This document shows, piece after piece, positions 17,134-26,567 of a DNA stretch of 64,000 nucleotides. The notes beneath the pieces are model-generated. The model made no database searches, had not been told where the DNA came from, and saw only the letters and a list, made by a program, of their open reading frames with translations. The stretch spans positions 44,829-108,828 of the forward strand of contig CAZUCC010000006.1 in assembly GCA_964619065.1 (NCBI GenBank), read 5' to 3'. Each line of letters begins with the position of its first letter. The stretch's first letter is position 1. This DNA comes from JANXUC01 sp964619065 (lineage in GTDB: Bacteria; Acidobacteriota; Terriglobia; Terriglobales; Acidobacteriaceae). The translations under genes were made by a program, and so were the position numbers.

Positions 17134-17340
17134 TTATGCTGCCCGTTTCAACGTCGAAAGCCCGCGAGAGAAATCATCTTGCCTTGTTTTCTCAGAAGCG
17201 CGCAGCATCCGTTGGCGAATCGCAAGAACTGAGTTGATTCTCTGCACAATCTGCCCTAGCCTGTTTGCGTCCTGTTCCAGCACAGCGGCGCGGCAGAGTT
17301 TCCTCCAATTCAGAGAGTCGTTCGTGAAGCGAGTGTTCAC
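17134..17340 (-). CDS. Small conserved-looking cytoplasmic protein (68 aa)
   Basis: The GTG start is preceded by a consensus Shine-Dalgarno (GCAGGAGGCTCTA then GTG), which is the main support. The helical core WRKLCRAAVLEQDANRLGQI continues into VQRINSVLAIRQRML. It resembles short acidobacterial proteins of the form W-x-x-L-C-x-A-A-x-x-E-x-D-x-x-x-L, recalled from general experience and not searched. It is probably a small helical hairpin with a single Cys. It lies between the trehalose operon and the DUF5818-like gene. Function unknown. Confidence 0.68.
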   Translation of the reverse strand: MNTRFTNDSLNWRKLCRAAVLEQDANRLGQIVQRINSVLAIRQRMLRASEKTRQDDFSRGLSTLKRAA

Positions 17341-17387
17341 TAGAGCCTCCTGCGTAGTGAATTTTTGTAGGTGCTGCCTGCTCCAGG

Positions 17388-17427
17388 CATCAGCACCAAA
17401 ACATCAGCACCAAACATTAGCACCAAA
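17388..17427. repeat. Three tandem copies of a 13-bp unit
   Basis: CATCAGCACCAAA occurs at 17388-17400 and 17402-17414, and CATTAGCACCAAA at 17415-17427. It sits in the 5' region of the small minus-strand gene, upstream of its Shine-Dalgarno. It could be a regulator site or replication slippage. It is not CRISPR: there are no spacers. Confidence 0.5.
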
Positions 17428-17623
17428 GATGAGGTCGGCCCCTCAAAGGGTTGCAGGAAAAAGCGCGCTCCGGCACCTTTTGCAGGGTTCAAATTTGTCG
17501 ACTTAAGGGAGCGGGTTGACGAATTCTGAGGCCTCGCCAGTCGAGGGGGAACCCGGCACGGCACGACTCGGAATCGCAACCTGCTCCCTTAGATCAAAGC
17601 ACTGGAAGTTCGAAATGCCCAGT

Positions 17624-17983
17624 TCAGGCAGCGGGCTCGATATTCGCAATCCGTATCGTGTTGCTCGCTGTTTCGAGAGTCCCGGTTACTTTGACAGTTT
17701 TCCCGTTGTACGCTTTAGCCTTTTCTTGGTCATCCAACGCATAGGTTGCCTTGGTGGCAGCGTCCATCAGGACATACTGCCCCTTGGATTTCATTACCTT
17801 TCCAGTGAAGACAGTTGCCTTATCGGAATCGTTTGCTGGCATCTGGGGTTGCGCACGATCTTGTTGCGGCTGTGCGCTGTCTTGCTGCGGCCCAGCGTTC
17901 GCTGGCATGGGTGCGGCGTTCAATGGAACACCAAACACGACGAACAGAGTTGTGAGTACTAGGAGAGAACTAACCTTTTTCAT
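17624..17983 (-). CDS. Secreted DUF5818-like small protein
   Basis: This 119-residue protein has a consensus ribosome site (CCAAGGAGGCAGC before the ATG) and a signal peptide (MKKVSSLLVLTTLFVVFGVPLNAA). Residues ~25-50 are a Gln/Pro/Ala-rich linker with near-repeats (QQDSAQPQQDRAQPQ). The C-terminal ~65 residues read as a small beta-barrel (TVFTGKVMKSKGQYVLMDAA, YALDDQEKAKAYNGKTVKVT, GTLETASNTIRIANIEPA), a pattern close to the OB-like DUF5818/YgiW-type domains of Acidobacteria. It is likely periplasmic. No neighbour explains it. Confidence 0.82.
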   Translation of the reverse strand: MKKVSSLLVLTTLFVVFGVPLNAAPMPANAGPQQDSAQPQQDRAQPQMPANDSDKATVFTGKVMKSKGQYVLMDAATKATYALDDQEKAKAYNGKTVKVTGTLETASNTIRIANIEPAA

Positions 17984-18522
17984 GCTGCCTCCTTGGGAGA
18001 GTTTGATCTCTATCCATGCATGAAGCGTGCCAAACGGGAAAAGTCCCTATGTAGCTTGCACTTAGCTCACACTGGAATTTGTACGCCAAGAAAAATCCCC
18101 CGTCACGGTGTAAATTCTCCTTCGTATGAACTGCCAGAATCATAGGTACCTTATTTCCACATTGAGCCAGCAGAATCAACTCGTTGGGCAGTTCTTTTCG
18201 GAGTTCTGAACGCAGAGCAAATTCCTCGCGTTGTTCGGAACGACAACCTTATGGAGAGAAGACAAGGGCAGGAGAGAAAGAAGACAAGAGCAGCACGAAC
18301 GGGAATGTCCTCCTCACATAAGCGCGAACTGATTTCAGCAGGGAATTGTCTCGGAATTGTCACTTATCTGTCATATTTCGGTGAATCCACCCCGTAAGCT
18401 ATTGTTTTTGCTGTAATTTAAAAGCTGGTAGGGCAAAAAATATGGACTACGCTTTCGGCACGAATGTATCGGCACCAAGCGCCTCTGCAGCAGAGATCAG
18501 GGCTAAACGGGGATGGATTCGC
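17984..18522. other. Intergenic region with no supported gene
   Basis: This ~540-base gap separates a minus-strand secreted-protein gene from the plus-strand regulator at 18523, so it should hold divergent promoters. Short frames here lack ribosome sites and coding character. An A/T-rich stretch around 18400-18440 could be part of the regulator promoter, but I cannot define -35/-10 boxes with confidence. Confidence 0.5.
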
Positions 18523-19200
18523 ATGGAACGTGTATTAGTAATCGAGGATGACCGGGCAGTTCAGAAAGCGCTCAAACGCCTTTTTGAGTCTGAGGGATAT
18601 GCTGTTGACGTTGCCTCCAATGGGAGCGAAGGACTGGAGAAGTTTCGCGCGATCTTGCCCTCGGCACTCGTGCTGGACCTGCGCCTTCCCGGCGTACCCG
18701 GCCAGGATGTATGTCGCGAAGTCAAGCAAGCGGCACCCGGAGTTCCTATCATTATTCTAAGCGCCAAGTCGGAAGTGACCGATAAAGTTTTACTTCTCGA
18801 GTTGGGAGCGGACGACTATGTGACGAAGCCGTTCAGTCCCCGCGAACTGCTCGCGCGAGTACGGGCAGCGGTTCGACGGTCCGGGCGAGGCACGGTAGGA
18901 GACACATTCAGCTTCGGTGAGATTGCCATAAATTTTACTAAAATGGAACTTACGCGTGGTGGCAAGCCCGTTGCACTCACCGCTCAGGAGTTCAAAATAC
19001 TGAAATTTATGTCCGAGAACCAGGAACGAGTGGTCTCCCGTGAGGAGCTTCTCAATGAAGTATGGGGATATCAAAATTATCCATCGACCCGCACCGTGGA
19101 CAACCACATTATGAGGCTCCGCCAGAAGCTGGAGAAGGATCCTTCCAACCCGCTGCACTTCCGGACAGTTCACAGCGCTGGGTACAAATTCGTACGGTAA
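18523..19200 (+). CDS. OmpR/PhoB-family response regulator
   Basis: I use the ATG at 18523 (MERVLVIEDD, 225 residues), because the 27 residues upstream in the frame do not belong to the receiver fold. Receiver: acidic pair Asp9/Asp10 (IEDD), phosphoacceptor Asp52 (LVLDLRLPG), Ser80 (IIILSAKS) and Lys102 (DDYVTKPF). The winged-helix DNA-binding domain spans ~130-225 (LTAQEFKILKFMSENQERVVSREELLNEVWG, split by two helices; STRTVDNHIMRLRQKLE; FRTVHSAGYKFVR). It is phosphorylated by the histidine kinase encoded 55 bp downstream. The porin and cupredoxin genes that follow are likely targets. Confidence 0.95.
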   Translation: MERVLVIEDDRAVQKALKRLFESEGYAVDVASNGSEGLEKFRAILPSALVLDLRLPGVPGQDVCREVKQAAPGVPIIILSAKSEVTDKVLLLELGADDYVTKPFSPRELLARVRAAVRRSGRGTVGDTFSFGEIAINFTKMELTRGGKPVALTAQEFKILKFMSENQERVVSREELLNEVWGYQNYPSTRTVDNHIMRLRQKLEKDPSNPLHFRTVHSAGYKFVR

Positions 19201-19255
19201 CTCAGGATTTTCGTTGAACGCAGAGCCCAAATCGAGATTCCAGGGCGGGACGGCC

Positions 19256-21040
19256 ATGGGAGGACTGCGCCTGCGGACCAAGTTCCTGCTTTCCATGCTG
19301 CTGGTATCGGCGGCCTTGACCAGCACTACCCTCCTGGTAGTTCGGCTCACCGTACAGGATCAAGTCCGGCGCGAGATTCAAAGAGGTCTTGGAACCTCCG
19401 TCTTAACGTTCCAGGACTTCCAGCGGCAACGCCAGGAAACGCTGGCTCGCTCTGCGGAGTTGCTCGCGGACCTTCCCAATGTGCGGGCCCTTATGACGAC
19501 GCGAGACAAGGCCACCATCCAGGACGCGTCTCGTGGCACCTGGCGTCTCGCAGGCAGCGATCTATTCGTCCTGGCCGATCCCTCCGCGAAGATTATGGCG
19601 CTACACGCCATCAGTCCAGGGATCACTTCCGAGACGGTTAGCGAATTTGTAGGCGCATCCGTGCGTACGCCTCTGCGATCCGGGGAGTCGAGACACTGGT
19701 GGTACGGAGACCAACATCTCTATGAGGTTTTCGTGCAGCCCATTTATTTTGGAGACGCAGAGGAAAACCGGTTGCTTGGGTTTCTGGCGATTGGCTATGA
19801 AATCAATGACCGGCTGGCGCAGGATATTAGCCGCGTTGCGGCAAGTCAGGTAGCCTTCCGCTATGGCGGGCGCATTGTAAAGAGCACGCTCTCCCCGGCG
19901 CAGGAAACCGAATTACTGCAGCAATCTCAGCTACTGGCGAACGAGGGCATGCTGCGGCCGCCAGAACCCGTGCAGCTGGGAAAAGAGCGATTCCTCGCCA
20001 CTTCTGTGTTGCTGTCTCCCGCGGCCGCCGAGCCAGTACGCCTGATTGTGCTGAAGTCTTTGGATCAGGCGACAGGGTTCCTCGACAACCTGAACCGCGG
20101 ATTGTTGGCGCTGGGTTTGATGGCGATCCTGGGAGGGAGCCTGCTGGTGTTCCTGATCTCTCATACCTTCACCCGCCCGCTGGCGAATTTGGTGGACGGA
20201 GTACGAGCCCTCGAACAAGGCGATTTCGGTTTCCCGCTGGAATCTCGAGGACAGGATGAGGTTGCGGAGGTCAGTGGGGCTTTCGACCGCATGCGCGCCA
20301 GCCTGCAAAGGAACCGCCAACAGCTTCTCGAATCGGAGAGGTTGGCCACTATCGGGCGCATGGCAAGCTCAATCTCGCATGATCTGCGGCACTCGCTGGC
20401 AGCCATTGTCGCCAATGCGGAATTCTTGTGTGAGAGCAACTTGACAGGCACGCAACGCGAAGAACTCTATGGCGAAGTTCGCGCGGCAGTCCACCAAATG
20501 ACGGAACTGATTGAATCCCTGCTCGAATTTTCCCGAACCCGGGAGTCTCTGCGGCCTTCCTTCGGCAATTTGCAGAAGACACTGCAGTACTCGGTGCAGC
20601 TCATTAAGGCACACCCGGAATACCATGGAGTCCGCATTGACCTGAGCTGTGACGGAGCCAGCGATGGCTGGTTCGATGCCAAAAAAATGGAGCGAGTCTT
20701 CCACAATCTTCTGCTGAATGCGTGTGAAGCTGTTCCGCGCGATTGCGGACGGATTGACTTGTCCCTCCGGCACATGGACGATGGCGTCGAGGTACGTATT
20801 TGCGACAATGGTCCGGGTATTGCCGCAGAGATACGGGATCAATTGTTTCAGCCCTTCGTAAGCTACGGCAAAGAAAATGGAACCGGCATGGGGCTTACGG
20901 TAGTGCAAAAAATTGTGCAGGACCATGGTGGTGATGTGACGGTAGAGCTGAGTTCAGCGGAGGGTACGGTATTCCGATTGACTCTGCCAATGAAGTCGCT
21001 GCCGGGAGGCGCACTTAAGGTGAGGGAAAGCGTGGGATAA
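19256..21040 (+). CDS. Transmembrane sensor histidine kinase with large periplasmic sensor and HAMP
   Basis: This is a 594-residue protein from the ATG at 19256; a TTG 42 bases upstream gives extra residues with no signal character. TM1 ~9-30, a periplasmic CACHE-like sensor ~31-275 (including SDLFVLADPSAKIMALH and LLGFLAIGYEINDRLA), TM2 ~281-301, HAMP ~302-350. A HisKA domain carries His375 (SISHDLRHSLAAI). HATPase_c follows with an N-box (NLLLNACEAVP), DNGPGI and GTGMGLTVV. The domain order resembles sensor kinases with double-CACHE inputs that respond to small ligands. It is paired with the preceding OmpR-type regulator. The ligand is unknown. Confidence 0.93.
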   Translation: MGGLRLRTKFLLSMLLVSAALTSTTLLVVRLTVQDQVRREIQRGLGTSVLTFQDFQRQRQETLARSAELLADLPNVRALMTTRDKATIQDASRGTWRLAGSDLFVLADPSAKIMALHAISPGITSETVSEFVGASVRTPLRSGESRHWWYGDQHLYEVFVQPIYFGDAEENRLLGFLAIGYEINDRLAQDISRVAASQVAFRYGGRIVKSTLSPAQETELLQQSQLLANEGMLRPPEPVQLGKERFLATSVLLSPAAAEPVRLIVLKSLDQATGFLDNLNRGLLALGLMAILGGSLLVFLISHTFTRPLANLVDGVRALEQGDFGFPLESRGQDEVAEVSGAFDRMRASLQRNRQQLLESERLATIGRMASSISHDLRHSLAAIVANAEFLCESNLTGTQREELYGEVRAAVHQMTELIESLLEFSRTRESLRPSFGNLQKTLQYSVQLIKAHPEYHGVRIDLSCDGASDGWFDAKKMERVFHNLLLNACEAVPRDCGRIDLSLRHMDDGVEVRICDNGPGIAAEIRDQLFQPFVSYGKENGTGMGLTVVQKIVQDHGGDVTVELSSAEGTVFRLTLPMKSLPGGALKVRESVG

Positions 21041-21172
21041 GTCTGGCTCGAATAACGTCCGCGCTGGGCGGCCCGCGGAAAAATATAGAACTGGTTTGAT
21101 CGAAGAAACTTGGATCCAAACCATCACTGATCGAGAGGAAATCGCTCGAGAAAGCCAGGAATTGAGGACCCT

Positions 21173-22822
21173 ATGTGCCGCAGACCTATCCTTCGAGGAT
21201 TTCATACTTTTGCTTTGATGTTGTTCTCAGTTTGCCTGCTGTCGCCCGGCTGGGCTCAGGACTCCCCGGTGTCCACAGTCGATCAATCGCCCCAGGCGGT
21301 CGAGACGTCGCTCCGCGAGCTACGCGAGGAGGTTCGCGAACTGCGGGCAGCTGTTGCAGAAATGCGCACAGAGACTTCTCGTTACCGCGAGGAGGCCAAC
21401 CAGATACGTCGAGAACTGGAGAGTGTGAGGACGCTTCCGAATAATGCGCAGCCGAACTCCTACGAAACGGCTGTCGGTCTTACCGCCATAACCCAGGCAA
21501 ATGAGCGAAAGATTTCCTCTACAGACGAGCGGAATATGCAGTCGCTGAAGTCCCAAAACCAAGAGTCTGAGTCTACGGATTCTAAGCAAGCGAGCAATGA
21601 AGAGCGAACGGCCAAACTGGAAGAGGAGTATCAACTATTGAGCGGGAAGGTCGATGAGCATTACCAGAGCAAAGTGGAAAGCGCTTCGAAATACCGTGTG
21701 CGGCTCTCTGGGATTGTGTTGTTCAATTTGTTCGCCAACAAGGGGAATGTGGAGAATCAGGACTTTCCCAGCGTTGCACTTCCGGTTGCGCTGGGCGACC
21801 CCAGTGGCAGCATGGGAGCTACATTGAGGCAGTCGCAGGTGGGACTGGAGGTCTTCGGACCACAGATTGATGGTGCACGGACCAGCGCCGATGTGCAACT
21901 GGATTTCGCGGGAGGTTTCCAAAACATCTGGAATGGAGTCAATTCCGGGATGGTGCGCTTACGTACGGCAACCCTGCGCCTCGATTGGGCGAAGACTTCC
22001 ATTGTGGCTGGGCAAGATGGGTTGTTCTTCTCTCCGCAGACGCCCACCTCCTTCGCATCCTTGGCGGTCCCGGCGCTTACCTACGCTGGCAACTTGTGGA
22101 GCTGGACGCCCCAAATTCGAGTGGAGCACCGTTTCATACTCTCGGAAGGTTCCAGCCTTCTGATCCAGGGCGGGATTTTGGATAATCTGAGCGGAGATTT
22201 TCCGGCCGACCGCAATTTCCGTCATGCCCAGGAGGGCGAACTCTCGCGGCAGCCAGGATACGGCTCCCGCGCGGCCTGGTCGCAGACCATTTTTGGGCAG
22301 AAAGTAACCATTGCCGGCGGAGGCTATTTCGGACGCCAGAACTACGGATTTGACAGGAATGTGAATGGGTGGGCCGCGATGACCGATTGGAATTTGCCTC
22401 TTGGTCATCTGTTTTCGTTGAGTGGAAAGTTTTATCGCGGGCACGCCATCGGGGGATTGGGTGCAGCTATCGGGACCAGCGCGGTGTACAACGGCGATCC
22501 TAATCTTCCAGCGACTACTATCATCCCGGTGAATGACATGGGGGGATGGTCGCAGCTCAAATTCCGGCCAAGTTCCAAACTCGAGTTCAATACCGCATTC
22601 GGGCAGGACAATGCCTTCGCGCGTGATATCCGGTCGATAACCGTGCCGCAAGATTATTTTGGCTCTGTAGTGCGCAACCGGGGCTTCCTGGCCAACGTTA
22701 TTTCCCGTCCGCGGTCGGACCTGCTCTTTTCCGCGGAATTCCGGCATCTTGGTACCACGACGCTCGACAATAACAATCACACCGCCAATCAGATTAATCT
22801 TATGATGGGCGTGCTGTTTTAG
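21173..22822 (+). CDS. Outer-membrane beta-barrel protein with N-terminal coiled coil
   Basis: This 549-residue protein has a signal peptide (FALMLFSVCLLSPGWAQ). Residues ~40-85 form a heptad-rich coiled coil (LRELREEVRELRAAVAEMRT) and a charged linker runs to ~165. The remainder is beta-barrel: alternating hydrophobic strands, a porin-like motif (RLRTATLRLDWAKTSIVAGQD), and a terminal strand (NQINLMMGVLF) ending in Phe, as needed for outer-membrane insertion. Coiled-coil-plus-barrel porins in other bacteria often trimerise or contact peptidoglycan. It lies 132 bp after the sensor kinase and 5 bp before a cupredoxin gene, so the two are probably co-expressed. Solute unknown. Confidence 0.85.
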   Translation: MCRRPILRGFHTFALMLFSVCLLSPGWAQDSPVSTVDQSPQAVETSLRELREEVRELRAAVAEMRTETSRYREEANQIRRELESVRTLPNNAQPNSYETAVGLTAITQANERKISSTDERNMQSLKSQNQESESTDSKQASNEERTAKLEEEYQLLSGKVDEHYQSKVESASKYRVRLSGIVLFNLFANKGNVENQDFPSVALPVALGDPSGSMGATLRQSQVGLEVFGPQIDGARTSADVQLDFAGGFQNIWNGVNSGMVRLRTATLRLDWAKTSIVAGQDGLFFSPQTPTSFASLAVPALTYAGNLWSWTPQIRVEHRFILSEGSSLLIQGGILDNLSGDFPADRNFRHAQEGELSRQPGYGSRAAWSQTIFGQKVTIAGGGYFGRQNYGFDRNVNGWAAMTDWNLPLGHLFSLSGKFYRGHAIGGLGAAIGTSAVYNGDPNLPATTIIPVNDMGGWSQLKFRPSSKLEFNTAFGQDNAFARDIRSITVPQDYFGSVVRNRGFLANVISRPRSDLLFSAEFRHLGTTTLDNNNHTANQINLMMGVLF

Positions 22823-22827
22823 GCGGA

Positions 22828-23607
22828 ATGGGCCAGATCGAAAATATGCTGATGCGCTGCTTTGTCTGCGTGGTCTTCTGGATGAGCTCCGCTTTTTTGG
22901 CGTGGGCCCAGGAGGTGGTGGTTACCGGCCACGTGGATTTGATCGCTCCCGGAGGCAAGGCATGGCGGGGACGACAGGAGGCCAACACTGCTGTGTGGCT
23001 AACTTCAGTGTCGGCCTCGCCGCCGTCGGGTACCTTGGGTAGCGACGGAGTGAGTCCGTTGCTGTCAAAATCGGCTCCGAGGCCGGAGCCCCGCCTTGTG
23101 CAAAAGAACAAGAGTTTCGAGCCGCGCGTGTTGCTCATTCCTGCAGGCACGGCGGTCGAGTTTCCGAATCGCGATCCCTTCTTTCATAACGTATTTTCGC
23201 TCTTCGAAGGGAAACGATTCGATCTGGGGTTGTATGAGGCGGGTGGGACCCGTGTCGTGCGCTTTGACCGGCCCGGTATAAGTTACATCTTTTGTAACAT
23301 CCACCCGGAGATGAACGCGGTCGTCATTGCAGTCGCTACCCCCTACTATGGCCTGTCTGACGACGCCGGAAACCTTGCAATTCGGGGCGTTCTTCCGGGA
23401 CATTATCTGATTCATTTGTGGAACGAACGCGCTTTACCGGGAGCCGCTGAATCTTTGACCCGGGAGGTGGTTGTAACTCAAGAAGGGGCTTCATTCGGGA
23501 CGATCCGCCTGCCTGTAGCAGCCGGGCCGCAGGCCACCCACAAAAATAAGTATGGCCGCGACTACGACCCGAGCGCGCCCACGAACCCAATTTATCAACA
23601 GCCCTGA
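22828..23607 (+). CDS. Secreted cupredoxin-like copper protein
   Basis: This 259-residue protein has a signal sequence (FVCVVFWMSSAFLAWAQ); the start may be the first ATG or an internal one nine codons later. A cupredoxin pattern is clear: AGTAVEFPNRDPFFHNVFSL supplies His120, and ISYIFCNIHPEM supplies Cys156, His159 and Met162, the classic type-1 copper ligand set. C-terminal residues ~170-235 resemble a small carboxypeptidase-regulatory-like beta domain (DDAGNLAIRGVLPGHYLIHLW). It may carry electrons or bind copper in the periplasm. It is five bases from the barrel gene and part of a two-component-linked unit, suggesting a copper- or respiration-related role. Confidence 0.85.
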   Translation: MGQIENMLMRCFVCVVFWMSSAFLAWAQEVVVTGHVDLIAPGGKAWRGRQEANTAVWLTSVSASPPSGTLGSDGVSPLLSKSAPRPEPRLVQKNKSFEPRVLLIPAGTAVEFPNRDPFFHNVFSLFEGKRFDLGLYEAGGTRVVRFDRPGISYIFCNIHPEMNAVVIAVATPYYGLSDDAGNLAIRGVLPGHYLIHLWNERALPGAAESLTREVVVTQEGASFGTIRLPVAAGPQATHKNKYGRDYDPSAPTNPIYQQP

Positions 23608-23759
23608 AGGGCCGCCCGAAGTTTGCATTTCCCTCAACTGTCATTCCCTTCCGCTTCGATTGGTGTCATTATGGTTTGCTCAGGAACCCGTTCACCAGGG
23701 GAGGTCCCTGTCAACAGTTCTTCTCGGCAAGCTCGCCGGGGATACCTTGGCACTAGTGC

Positions 23760-26567
23760 ATGAACCAGAGCCCGAAAATCCCGCCTCACGATCCCGACGG
23801 CATGACAAGCCCCGACCTCCCCGTGCGGGACTTCAGGGCCGCGCTCAATGCGACACAGACACCGCCACCCGATGGTTCTTCAGCGGACACCTCCGGCGGC
23901 TTTTCGTCCGGAGGCCCGTTCGTTTCCCCCGCTTTTGAGCCGGGAAAGAAGTTGGGTGGACGTTTCGAGATTCTGTGCTTGTTAGGCGAAGGCGGTATGG
24001 GATCTGTGTACCAGGCGCGCGATGTTGAGCTGGATCGCTTGGTGGCGCTCAAGATAATCCGTACCGACCTGGCAGGGAACCCGGCCATGCTGCAACGTTT
24101 TAAGCAGGAGCTAATCCTTGCCAGCCAGGTCACCCACAAAAACGTTGTCCGCATCTACGACCTCGGAGAAGCGGAGGGAATCCGCTTCATCACCATGGAG
24201 TACGTGGACGGGGACGACCTTCGCACTCTCCTCAAACAGCGGCACAAGTTCGGGCCGGATGACGCGGTTTCCATCATCGGACAAGTAGGCCGGGCTTTGC
24301 AGGCCGCTCATGCGGAGGGCGTGATCCACCGCGATCTCAAGCCCCAAAACATTATGCGGGACCGCGCTGAACGGATCGTCGTCATGGACTTCGGTCTGGC
24401 CCGCTCCGTCGACTCCGCGGGCATGACGCAGACAGGTGCACTCGTCGGCACGCTGGAATACATGTCGCCCGAGCAGGCTATGGGGTCCGACCTCGACCAG
24501 CGTTCCGACATATTCGCCGTCGGGCTAATCTTTTACGAACTCCTCACGGGTCAAGTCCCTTACAAAGCCGACAGCGCACTGGCCAGTCTGATGAAGCGCA
24601 CTTCCGAGCCGGTTCTTCCGGCAGTGCAGCTGGATGCCTCTGTGCCCGCACGGTTGAGTGCTATTGTCAGTCAATGTTTGGAGCGTGATCCCAGCCGCCG
24701 CTACCAGACGGCGGCGGACCTGGTCCGTGACCTGGAGGTGTGGCGCGCCGCCCCCAGTATTGCGCCGGAGCCACACTCTGTTTCTGCTCCGCGCAGCGTT
24801 CAAATCAATCTGGCCCTTCCGGCGAAACGTGGATGGCTTTGGGGGATTGCGGCGGTCCTGGCACTCCTTATCGGTTTTTTTGCAATACCGGCAACTCGGC
24901 ATTGGATTTTTCCAGTTTCGCCGACTCCGGCTCAGGAGGCCATCGCGGGCATTCCTCCACTCACCAGGGGAAAGTATGTCGCCATCCTTCCGTTGCGCCT
25001 TCTGGGGAATGACCAATCCTTGCGTTATGTTGCGGACGGCCTTGCCGAAGCGCTTTCCAGCAAGCTCTTTCAACTCCAGGAGGTTCACGTTGCGTCGACC
25101 TCCGCTGTCGAAAAAGCGTTCACTAAAGAGCAGAACGCTGGGAAAGTCGCCCGAGCCTTGGGAGCGAATCTTTTATTTCAGGGTTCAGTGCAGGGAACCG
25201 CGGATCGTTTTCGCGTGACACTCGACTTGCTGGATGTAAGCGGAGAAACGCGTGTTTGGAGTCAGGAATTTGACAGCGCTGAAAAAGATCTGCTCGCACT
25301 CGAAGATCACATCTATGGCGCTCTGATCGGCGCCCTCGATCTGAAACCCAGCTCTGAGGAGTTCGCTCGGAGTACATCCCACCCCACCGATGACATTGGC
25401 GCATACGATCTTTATCTGCGCGGCCGGAACGCGATGCGCGGCTGGCAGGACATTAAGAACGTAGAGGCAGCCATTGACTATTACAACCAAGCTTTGAAGA
25501 AGGATTCCCGCTTCGCCGCGGCGTATGCCGGCATGTCCGATGCGTATCTACGGATGTACAAAACGAAAAAGGAAAGCTTGTGGGCGCAAAAGGCCGTCCA
25601 GGCTGCACAGCAGGCGGCGAGCCTGAACCAGAATCTGCCGGAAGCCCACTTTGCGCTCGGAAGCGCGTATAGCGCCACGGGTAAGGCACTGGAAGCGATT
25701 GTGGAAGTGAAACGGGCCCTTGAGCTCGCACCGAATTCCGACGAAGGTTATCGCCGTCTAGGCGATGCATATCGCGCTCTCGGACGCAAAGCCGAAGCGA
25801 TCCAGGCCTACCAGAAGTCCGCTGCTGTCAACCCTTACTATTGGGTGAACCAGAACGCTCTGGGCAGCGCCTTGCTGCACTTTGGCGACTACGATTCCGC
25901 GCTCCATGCTTTCCGCCGGGTCACCGAGATTGAACCCGACAACGCCGCCGGGTACGAAAATATGGGAAGTGTCCTGTCCAGCCAGGGGAAATACAACGAA
26001 TCCATCGAGGCCTACCAGAAAGCCATTCAACTGCAGCCTTATTACGGGACATATTCAAATTTAGGAACGTCTTTCTTCTTCCTGAAACGCTACGACGAAT
26101 CCGTGCAGATGTTCACAAAAGCGGTGGAGATGAATCCGAACGATGCCGTCACCATGGGCAACCTTGCCGACGCCCAGCGCTGGGCGGGCCCGGCCCACCA
26201 TGAACAATCCCGGGCCACCTATGACAAGGCCACTGCTCTTGCTTACAAAGAGCTGCAAGTGAACCCCGACAACGCGAGTATTCTCGGGTATTTGGCGCTC
26301 TATTACGGGAAAAGCGGCGATGGGATACACGCACTGGAAGCCATACAGCGGGCACGCTCGATTGATTCGTCAGCCGTGGAATTGATTTACGACGAGGCCA
26401 CCGTACAACAGCTTGCTGGCCATGAAGATGCCGCTCTCAAGGCGCTTCGCGAAGCTTTCCAAAAAGGAGCCTCGCCGGACGATGTCAGAAACGACCCGGA
26501 GTTCCATGCCTTGTGGGATCGTCCTGGGTTTGTCCGGCTGGCGAATGAATTCAGCAGGAAGAAGTAG
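23760..26567 (+). CDS. Transmembrane Ser/Thr protein kinase with TolB-like and TPR domains
   Basis: This is a 935-residue protein. Kinase domain ~68-330: Gly-rich loop GEGGMGSV (76-83), Lys98 (ALKII), catalytic HRDLKPQN (Asp192), DFG (210-212), and GTLEYMSPEQ as the activation-segment end. TM segment ~358-376 (WLWGIAAVLALLIGFFAIPA). Outside the membrane: a TolB-like/adenylate-cyclase-associated domain ~395-520 (YVAILPLRLLGNDQSLRYVADGLAEAL, broken by turns; LLFQGSVQG), then ~nine TPR units to the C terminus. This is a typical acidobacterial Hanks-type kinase that senses or docks partners through the extracytoplasmic TPRs. An FHA-PP2C phosphatase lies 0.8 kb downstream. Confidence 0.94.
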   Translation: MNQSPKIPPHDPDGMTSPDLPVRDFRAALNATQTPPPDGSSADTSGGFSSGGPFVSPAFEPGKKLGGRFEILCLLGEGGMGSVYQARDVELDRLVALKIIRTDLAGNPAMLQRFKQELILASQVTHKNVVRIYDLGEAEGIRFITMEYVDGDDLRTLLKQRHKFGPDDAVSIIGQVGRALQAAHAEGVIHRDLKPQNIMRDRAERIVVMDFGLARSVDSAGMTQTGALVGTLEYMSPEQAMGSDLDQRSDIFAVGLIFYELLTGQVPYKADSALASLMKRTSEPVLPAVQLDASVPARLSAIVSQCLERDPSRRYQTAADLVRDLEVWRAAPSIAPEPHSVSAPRSVQINLALPAKRGWLWGIAAVLALLIGFFAIPATRHWIFPVSPTPAQEAIAGIPPLTRGKYVAILPLRLLGNDQSLRYVADGLAEALSSKLFQLQEVHVASTSAVEKAFTKEQNAGKVARALGANLLFQGSVQGTADRFRVTLDLLDVSGETRVWSQEFDSAEKDLLALEDHIYGALIGALDLKPSSEEFARSTSHPTDDIGAYDLYLRGRNAMRGWQDIKNVEAAIDYYNQALKKDSRFAAAYAGMSDAYLRMYKTKKESLWAQKAVQAAQQAASLNQNLPEAHFALGSAYSATGKALEAIVEVKRALELAPNSDEGYRRLGDAYRALGRKAEAIQAYQKSAAVNPYYWVNQNALGSALLHFGDYDSALHAFRRVTEIEPDNAAGYENMGSVLSSQGKYNESIEAYQKAIQLQPYYGTYSNLGTSFFFLKRYDESVQMFTKAVEMNPNDAVTMGNLADAQRWAGPAHHEQSRATYDKATALAYKELQVNPDNASILGYLALYYGKSGDGIHALEAIQRARSIDSSAVELIYDEATVQQLAGHEDAALKALREAFQKGASPDDVRNDPEFHALWDRPGFVRLANEFSRKK

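Noticed and set aside
17388..17427. Short tandem repeats considered as a CRISPR remnant
   Set aside because: Units are adjacent or one base apart, with no spacers and no cas genes.
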